Positions 59,318 through 64,000 of a stretch of DNA of 64,000 nucleotides are shown piece after piece. The DNA comes from SABY01 sp964523795 (lineage in GTDB: Bacteria; Bacteroidota; Bacteroidia; Bacteroidales; 4484-276). The notes under the pieces are model-generated. The model made no database searches. It was not told the origin of the DNA and saw nothing but the letters and a program-made list of their open reading frames with translations. The translations under genes and the position numbers were made by a program. Location: the NCBI GenBank assembly GCA_964523795.1, contig CAZGAO010000012.1, forward strand, positions 13,715 to 77,714, in the 5' to 3' direction. Each line of letters opens with the position of its first letter. Positions within the stretch are counted from its first letter, which is position 1.

Positions 59318-59607
59318 ATTAATCATTGGTAACTGGCACTTTCGCTAATACTCCTGAACCAATACTTCTGCCGGAATATGTAAAGTGGTGCTTAATTTTC
59401 TAATCATGCTGTTTTAATTGTTTTTATTTCCATGTTAAATGTTGTTTGCGTCAATTTTATCATATTCATTATGATTTCCAACAAATCGGATAAAAACCCA
59501 TTTTCTTGGAAAGTTAATTTCGACAATTACTCTCAAAATATTCCTTTTCTGCAAAGTTATCAGTTATTACCAAATTGGTAATTTTTATGTTTTTTAGATT
59601 GCTGCCA

Positions 59608-59649
59608 AACTATGAACAATGAACCATTAACGATGACCGATTAACGGTC
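59608..59649 (+). repeat. 7-bp tandem repeat (AACNATG/AACCATT), six units
   Basis: Units AACTATG, AACAATG, AACCATT, AACGATG, ACCGATT, AACGGTC. The last unit and a half form the stop codon and last codons of the adjacent lipoprotein gene. Confidence 0.8.
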
Positions 59650-60195
59650 TTCAAATAATTCAATCGCTTTCAAATAATTCTCGCCACCTTGTTTTGTCAT
59701 GTCAAAAATAAAACCCGCCAATTCCGGATGATTATTGTCGATCCATTTAATTAATGATTCTCTTTTCATTTGCCAAACATCCCAATCAACTCCAATGTAA
59801 TCAAAGGTTTCAATCTGAAATATCTTATCATTTTTGAACAAAATTTTATGCTTACTTATCATTGGATTATTATCCAAATATTCAAACCGCTTTGATGTTG
59901 TAGAAATGGTAGCCAGGATATAATTATCAATGGGTTCCAAATTTTGCATTTCATACTTTGGGATAAAAACAGAATCCCACTGAAATTTTTTATAATAATC
60001 ATTGGTACTGTAAAACATCGAATCTGTGCCTTCAATTTCGATTAAAGTATCCGACACAACCATTTTTAACTTCCCGAAATCCGATTCATTCCTTGCACTG
60101 TAAAAGCGTTTTACCAAATCGATCTTAGGATTTTGATTTGGAGCACAGCCCATAATAATTAAACCAATTAATAAAATGTAGAAATAGCTTTTCAT
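59641..60195 (-). CDS. Small lipoprotein of unknown function (NTF2-like fold possible)
   Basis: A 184-residue lipoprotein with lipobox IIMGC (Cys17). After it, PKIDLVKRFYSARNESDFGK, then KFQWDSVFIPKYEMQNLEPI, resembles the start and strands of SnoaL/NTF2-like domains; the C-terminal 50 residues (WQMKRESLIKWIDNNHPELA) are helical. No catalytic residues are obvious. It stands between dmsC and dmsB, in the same direction, but is AT-richer than the dms genes and flanked by repeats, so it is probably an insertion and not part of the complex. Confidence 0.7.
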   Translation of the reverse strand: MKSYFYILLIGLIIMGCAPNQNPKIDLVKRFYSARNESDFGKLKMVVSDTLIEIEGTDSMFYSTNDYYKKFQWDSVFIPKYEMQNLEPIDNYILATISTTSKRFEYLDNNPMISKHKILFKNDKIFQIETFDYIGVDWDVWQMKRESLIKWIDNNHPELAGFIFDMTKQGGENYLKAIELFEDR

Positions 60196-60234
60196 GAAAT
60201 TTAATTTTGGATTAATTGATATTCGTTATCTGTG

Positions 60235-60344
60235 GAGCGAAGCAGCCTGCCCCGACCATCGGGGACATCCTCGCCGCAGGCGGGATTATCCGTTATCCGT
60301 TATTTGTGGAGCGAAGCGACATCCTCGCCGCAGGCGGGATTATC
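60235..60344 (+). repeat. GAGCGAAG ... GGCGGGATTATC repeat, copies 2 and 3 in tandem
   Basis: 60235-60290 reads GAGCGAAGC ... CATCGGGGACATCC then TCGCCGCAGGCGGGATTATC; 60309-60344 reads GAGCGAAGCGACATCCTCG then CCGCAGGCGGGATTATC. Between and after them are CGTTATC/CGTTATT heptamers. They lie just upstream of the lipoprotein gene. Confidence 0.75.
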
Positions 60345-60401
60345 TGTTATTCGTAAATAAATATCTGTTATCCATTAAACACAACATTACAATGACCGAT
60401 G

Positions 60402-60450
60402 AACCATTAACAATGAACTATTAACCATGAACCATTAACCATCAACCATA
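60402..60450 (+). repeat. 7-bp tandem repeat (AACCATN), seven units
   Basis: AACCATT, AACAATG, AACTATT, AACCATG, AACCATT, AACCATC, AACCATA. The array runs into the 3' end of the following minus-strand gene, whose last codons and stop (60435-60437) are made of repeat units. Confidence 0.85.
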
Positions 60451-60758
60451 GGTTTCTCATGCTTTAAAGTTCCTGTTCCCCTGGCGAATGAAATATTAAC
60501 CAAAATCATCCATTCTCTATTTGAACTAAGATTAATAGTATTTGAATCTAAATCAGAAAGTGTAACGATTTTTTGAAGGTCGTTGTGGAAGTCTATAATT
60601 TTATTTTCCTCAATTTCAATACTTAGGCTCAATGCTAAATCAGAAAACATATTAAAATCACGAATATACCCATATTCGTTTATTATTTGCTTTATCCTTT
60701 CAATACTCTTAATTCTATCCTCCAAAGAACACGCTTGCCAATTAAGTTTGTTTTTCAT
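60435..60758 (-). CDS. Small hypothetical protein overlapping dmsB
   Basis: A 107-residue protein starting MKNKLNWQACSLEDRIKSIE. The middle (INEYGYIRDFNMFSDLALSL) and NREWMILVNISFARGTGTLK resemble a small uncharacterised Bacteroidetes family. I chose the ATG at 60758 because it overlaps the dmsB stop as ATGA. The last residues (HEKPMVDG) are encoded partly by the heptamer array. No domain of known function was recognised. Confidence 0.6.
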   Translation of the reverse strand: MKNKLNWQACSLEDRIKSIERIKQIINEYGYIRDFNMFSDLALSLSIEIEENKIIDFHNDLQKIVTLSDLDSNTINLSSNREWMILVNISFARGTGTLKHEKPMVDG

Positions 60759-61405
60759 AAGCATGAACAATTAACGATGACCCCACTAACCCTCACTTCT
60801 TCCCAATTCACCACCTCAGGTTTTTCGATTTTTACACGCCCTGCCATGCGGTGCGCCCGCGCTACCAGCGATGGCTCTGTAAAATGCTCGCCGGGTAGCG
60901 GGAAGATTTCGACATCTTTACCATACTTTTTAATCAAATCTTCATACTCACCAAAGTCCAGGGCTCGCATGGGGCATGCATCCACGCAGGATGGATTTTT
61001 GCCCTCGTCCACATAATCGGCGCATAGGTTGCACTTGGTCATCACACCTTTGGCAGCATCGAATTGCGGCGCGCCGTAGGGGCAACTCCACTCACAGTAA
61101 CGGCAGCCCATACAGCGGCTTTCGTCGATCCATACTATGCCGTCCGCACGTTTTTGGATGGCCTTGGTGGGGCACGACTTCATGCAAATCGGGTCATCGC
61201 AATGATTACACGCCAACGAAACGTTGTAGGCATAAATATTTTGCCGCCAGGCAGCGCCCTCCTGCTTCCACTCACCCCCGGCCACTTCGTAAACGCGCCG
61301 CCACACCAAACCCAGGGGCAAATCGTTTTTGTCCTTGCAGGCTATCTGGCAGGTTTTGCAGCCCGAGCAAGCATTGGCATCAAAATAAAAAGCAAGTTGT
61401 TTCAT
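60755..61405 (-). CDS. dmsB: DmsB-like iron-sulfur subunit (four [4Fe-4S] clusters)
   Basis: The 216-residue ferredoxin-like subunit starts MKQLAFYFDANACSGCKTCQ; the longer frame to 61474 lacks family support. Four cysteine groups are present: CSGCKTCQIAC, CNHCDDPICMKSCP, CMGCRYCEWSCPYG, and CNLCADYVDEGKNPSCVDACP. It carries electrons from DmsC to the molybdenum subunit. The last residues (VRVSGVIVNCSCL) come from a heptamer-type sequence (AATTAACGATGACC) at 60770-60783, so the native C-terminus may have been altered. Confidence 0.92.
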   Translation of the reverse strand: MKQLAFYFDANACSGCKTCQIACKDKNDLPLGLVWRRVYEVAGGEWKQEGAAWRQNIYAYNVSLACNHCDDPICMKSCPTKAIQKRADGIVWIDESRCMGCRYCEWSCPYGAPQFDAAKGVMTKCNLCADYVDEGKNPSCVDACPMRALDFGEYEDLIKKYGKDVEIFPLPGEHFTEPSLVARAHRMAGRVKIEKPEVVNWEEVRVSGVIVNCSCL

Positions 61406-61421
61406 ATTTTTAATTTGGTAG

Positions 61422-61441
61422 AGACAAGGCATGCCTTGTCT
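61422..61441. repeat. 20-bp perfect palindrome between dmsA and dmsB
   Basis: Arms AGACAAGGCA / TGCCTTGTCT, within GTAGAGAC ... GTCTGTAC. GTAGAGAC-N-GTCTCTAC palindromes are a known type of dispersed repeat in bacterial genomes. It lies in the 77-bp gap between dmsA and dmsB. Confidence 0.8.
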
Positions 61442-61482
61442 GTACAACGATATGAGAGAAAAGGCGTGCTTCATCTTTATGG

Positions 61483-63861
61483 CTATGGGGCATATTTTTC
61501 GATTTGCGCCATGATGGTGTGCTGGGTATTGCCAAAAGCCAGCGGTGACCAGCGTTCGGAGGTTAGCGTATTAACCGAGCCTCCGATATCGTTTCGGTTT
61601 TCATCGGGTTTCCACCAGGCACCCTGGGGAATATTAATTACGCCGGGCATAATGCGCTTGGTGATTCGGCAGGGCAGAATTATCGTGCCTCGGGCATTAA
61701 AAACCTTCACTTTATCGCCATCAGCAAGTTCCCGCGATTTGGCATCCACGGGGTTTATAAACACACGTTGCGGAAAAGCCTCGGCAAGCCAGTCGTTGTT
61801 GGCGTGGGTTGAATGTACGCGCGGCATGTAGTGGGCTCCAACCACCTGCAAAGGGAATTCTTTGGCCTGTTCAACGAAAGGGTTTTCCCATTCGGGGATG
61901 TATTTGGCAACGGCCGGAATTTCGTCCGGATTATTCATCTCAAATAATTGCCTGGAGAAAAGCTCTATTTTTCCTGATGGCGTTTCCAGAGGATTTTTTT
62001 GCGGGTCTTTACGAAAATCCTCAAAGGCAATTTTTGGTTTCACCACATCCACGGCATATACGCCGGCATTCGACTTTTCAAATTCATCCAAAGAGGGAAT
62101 ATCCGGAAAACGGATTTGTCGATAGTGTTCGATAAAATGCCCGATCCAGGCCTTCTCGTCACGGCCTTCGGTAAACTGATCCTTAAGCCCCAGCTTTTCG
62201 GCCACATCGGCGCAAATTTGATAATCGCTTTTGCTTTCCCCAAAAGGCTCCACCACTTTGGGCATCAAAAAAACTTCTTCGCCATATTTCCAGCCATCTT
62301 CCAAGCCCCAGGTTTCGAACTGGGTACAGGCTGGAAGGAGCAAATCGGCGTACATGCCGGTTGGGGTAAGAAAATTATCCTGCACCACAAAAAACTCCAC
62401 CAACGATTCGTCCTCCATAATTTTGACGCTACGATTGATATTTGCATGTTGATTGATGATGGCATTGGAAGCTACAGCCCAAATCATTTTTATGTTCGCT
62501 GGCAGTTTCTCCCCTCCGGTAACGCCGTCCTTAGCACGCATCTCTTTACCGCGTAGCACAGCCTCCGACCAGAGGAAGCATGGAATTTTTTCCTTAACGG
62601 GATTGTCGAGCACGGGAAAGATATTCCAAAAGGGACCGCCATCATCGGCTTGTCTGGCAATACCTCCTGCCCAGCCGCCCGAAATACCAACATTGCCGGT
62701 GATGGCAGCCAGCACACATGCACCCAGCACAGGCTGCTCGCCGTAGGCACGCCGTTGCATACCATAACCCTGGTAAAGCATGGCGGGCTTGGTGGTGGCA
62801 TATTCGCGGGCAAGGCGAGCGATGGTTTCCTGGGGAATGCCTGTAATCGCCTCCGCCCACTGCGGCGTTTTGGGCTGGCCATCTTTGCTTCCAAGAATAT
62901 AATCGGAGTAGCTCTCGGCATCTTCAAGACCTGACGGCATTTGCGAGGCATCAAAACCGATGCAATGGCTTTTTACAAAATCGTGGTCGTAGATATTCTC
63001 ATCAATCATCACCCAGGCCATGGCACTCATCAGGGCTACATCGGTGCCAGGGCGAATGGCAATCCATTCATCGGCCAAAGCCGAAGCCGTTAGCGTAAGG
63101 CGCGGATCGATGCAAACCACCCTTGCTCCATTTTCACGCGCTTTCTTGATAAAATATTCAGAGTTGGTGCCATCGCGTAGCTCAGAGGGATTGGCTCCCC
63201 AAAGGATGATGTATTTGCTGTTGACCCAGTCCTGCCGCTGATTGCCGGTGATGCTGGTGCCATAAACGTAGGGCGTTGCCTTGCTAATACAAGCCCAACT
63301 GTAGGAATTGTAATAGCCCAGCGAACCGCCAAAAAGATTGAGCAACCTTTGTGCAGGCCAAATGCCGTTGGTTTGGTTGTAGCTGCCCGTGCCGTAAGGA
63401 ATGTAAAGTGAGGCGTTGCCATATTTGTCGCGGATGCGGCTCAGGTTTTCGGCCATCATGCTGGTGGCTTCGTCCCACGAAATTCGTTCAAACTTTCCTT
63501 CGCCTCGTTTGCCAACTCGTTTCATGGGATATTTCAAACGGTCGGCGTGATTTTGGCGATGCCGATACGCCCGACCCCGCAGGCAGGCTCTGAGTTGTGG
63601 ATTTTTTATATCATCGCCGGGACGATCATCGGTTTCGATGCGAACAATAAGACCATCTTTAATAAAAACCTTTAACAAGCAGCGACCTCCGCAGTTGTGA
63701 GCGGGACAACCCAGGCGTACCATTTTATCGAAGGCAAACTGGCCGTAGGCTGTTGCATCCATGCCGGGATTTTCCAAGCCCGGCTGCAAGTGCTGCTGCT
63801 GCTCCTTTGTTTTCATTTTAGAAAAAATGCTTCCGGTTTTTATAAAATGCCTTCGCTTCAT
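61483..63861 (-). CDS. dmsA: DmsA-like molybdopterin oxidoreductase catalytic subunit
   Basis: The 792-residue enzyme has the [4Fe-4S] motif CPAHNCGGRC (about 52-61) with the fourth cysteine in LRACLRGRAYR, and the DMSO-reductase molybdopterin domains: YIPYGTGSYNQTNGIWPA, IILWGANPSELRDGTNSEYF, VVCIDPRLTLTASALADEWI, LYQGYGMQRRAYGEQPVLGA, and a C-terminal dinucleotide-binding domain (VFNARGTIILPCRI). It probably reduces DMSO, TMAO or a related oxide. The N-terminus is MKRRHFIKTGSIFSK: a twin-arginine-like RRHFIK without a following hydrophobic stretch. It is first in the operon and has its own promoter. Confidence 0.93.
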   Translation of the reverse strand: MKRRHFIKTGSIFSKMKTKEQQQHLQPGLENPGMDATAYGQFAFDKMVRLGCPAHNCGGRCLLKVFIKDGLIVRIETDDRPGDDIKNPQLRACLRGRAYRHRQNHADRLKYPMKRVGKRGEGKFERISWDEATSMMAENLSRIRDKYGNASLYIPYGTGSYNQTNGIWPAQRLLNLFGGSLGYYNSYSWACISKATPYVYGTSITGNQRQDWVNSKYIILWGANPSELRDGTNSEYFIKKARENGARVVCIDPRLTLTASALADEWIAIRPGTDVALMSAMAWVMIDENIYDHDFVKSHCIGFDASQMPSGLEDAESYSDYILGSKDGQPKTPQWAEAITGIPQETIARLAREYATTKPAMLYQGYGMQRRAYGEQPVLGACVLAAITGNVGISGGWAGGIARQADDGGPFWNIFPVLDNPVKEKIPCFLWSEAVLRGKEMRAKDGVTGGEKLPANIKMIWAVASNAIINQHANINRSVKIMEDESLVEFFVVQDNFLTPTGMYADLLLPACTQFETWGLEDGWKYGEEVFLMPKVVEPFGESKSDYQICADVAEKLGLKDQFTEGRDEKAWIGHFIEHYRQIRFPDIPSLDEFEKSNAGVYAVDVVKPKIAFEDFRKDPQKNPLETPSGKIELFSRQLFEMNNPDEIPAVAKYIPEWENPFVEQAKEFPLQVVGAHYMPRVHSTHANNDWLAEAFPQRVFINPVDAKSRELADGDKVKVFNARGTIILPCRITKRIMPGVINIPQGAWWKPDENRNDIGGSVNTLTSERWSPLAFGNTQHTIMAQIEKYAP

Positions 63862-63879
63862 ATCGTGGATTTGAAGGGG

Positions 63880-63887
63880 TAAAAGTA
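63880..63887 (-). promoter_or_regulatory. -7 promoter-like element (TACTTTTA) of the dms operon
   Basis: Minus strand, one mismatch to TAnnTTTG, 18 bp upstream of the dmsA ATG. Confidence 0.45.
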
Positions 63888-63890
63888 GAA

Positions 63891-63929
63891 TTTTTTTTCA
63901 GGTTAGGACTTAGTCCTAACCTGAAAAAA
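63891..63929. terminator. Bidirectional terminator upstream of dmsA
   Basis: TTTTTTTTCAGGTTAGGACT and its complement AGTCCTAACCTGAAAAAA form a perfect stem with almost no loop. It probably ends a minus-strand gene beyond the window edge. The last 70 bases hold only a GCGGC/GCCGC pair and no gene. Confidence 0.8.
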
Positions 63930-64000
63930 GCGGCGCAAATGTGCTTCAAGCGGCAGAGCCGCGAAATATTTGGTGTGCCGGGCATGTAGTAAACCTAACA

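Larger units (their letters stand above)
59077..59640. other. Gene-free repeat-bearing region
   Basis: It contains the palindrome at 59116-59132, the GAGCGAAG repeat at 59253-59317, and heptamers from 59608. A minus-strand frame at 59089-59319 crosses both repeats and is not a convincing gene. The stretch 59318-59607 shows nothing recognisable. Confidence 0.6.

Noticed and set aside
59089..59319. 76-residue minus-strand coding frame
   Set aside because: It is made largely of the ACGCGC palindrome and the GAGCGAAG repeat; residue composition is not protein-like.

Overview
The window looks like chromosomal DNA of a Bacteroidetes bacterium, probably of the Bacteroidales/Marinilabiliales type. 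Direct signs are two SusC/SusD pairs, SusE-like lipoproteins, type IX secretion (T9SS) sorting domains, DUF5723 and WbqC families, and many perfect copies of the Bacteroidetes -7 promoter element TAnnTTTG in front of genes. No rRNA and no CRISPR array were seen; there is one tRNA-His.

Layout. (1) 1-1814: a probable restriction endonuclease overlapping a TSPPY-type DNA methyltransferase. (2) 1861-4591: a GH97 glycosidase and a convergent NlpC/P60 peptidase. (3) 4592-6010: a graveyard with a frameshifted toxin and its intact antitoxin, an RHS fragment carrying REP-like insertions, and ORF6N fragments bounded by a 56-bp direct repeat. (4) 6133-9451: two toxin-antitoxin pairs around a PgpH-type 7TM-HD phosphodiesterase. 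(5) 9736-13574: a WbqC-like gene and a compact, fully overlapping three-gene restriction-modification operon: a C5 methyltransferase, a protein with two LAGLIDADG-like motifs lacking both catalytic acids, and a PD-(D/E)XK nuclease. This is the most unusual system in the window. (6) 13809-30309: mostly housekeeping genes, namely two thioredoxins, an orphan IS1595-type zinc ribbon, an AsmA/DUF748-like protein, a decayed FetB fragment, tRNA-His, a DUF5723 protein, a fatty acyl-CoA ligase, an aspartate aminotransferase, the rplM-rpsI-rpsB-tsf cluster, a RelE-type TA pair and lepA. (7) 30543-34534: tandem-duplicated PDDEXK transposase-like genes, an AAA/DUF4143 ATPase and a deleted T9SS cargo gene with a 30-bp perfect palindrome at the scar. 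(8) 34545-58141: a polysaccharide utilisation locus with two SusCD pairs, SusE/F-like glycan binders, a secreted T9SS protein, two GH144-type (PF10091) enzymes and a GH3 beta-glucosidase. The enzyme set suggests beta-1,2-glucan as substrate (inference). A hipBA module and two broken genes (HD, DUF4268) interrupt it. (9) 58204-63861: a dmsABC-type molybdopterin oxidoreductase operon whose anchor gene is separated from dmsAB by repeats and two small genes.

Short repeats are a strong theme: a MITE-like element with TTAGTG ends in four copies, each starting or ending within 13 bp of a stop codon; 7-bp tandem repeats; GAGCGAAG/GGCGGGATTATCC repeats; and AGACGC/AGACAAGG palindromes. Small decayed or mobile modules have repeatedly entered intergenic sites of an otherwise ordinary chromosome.
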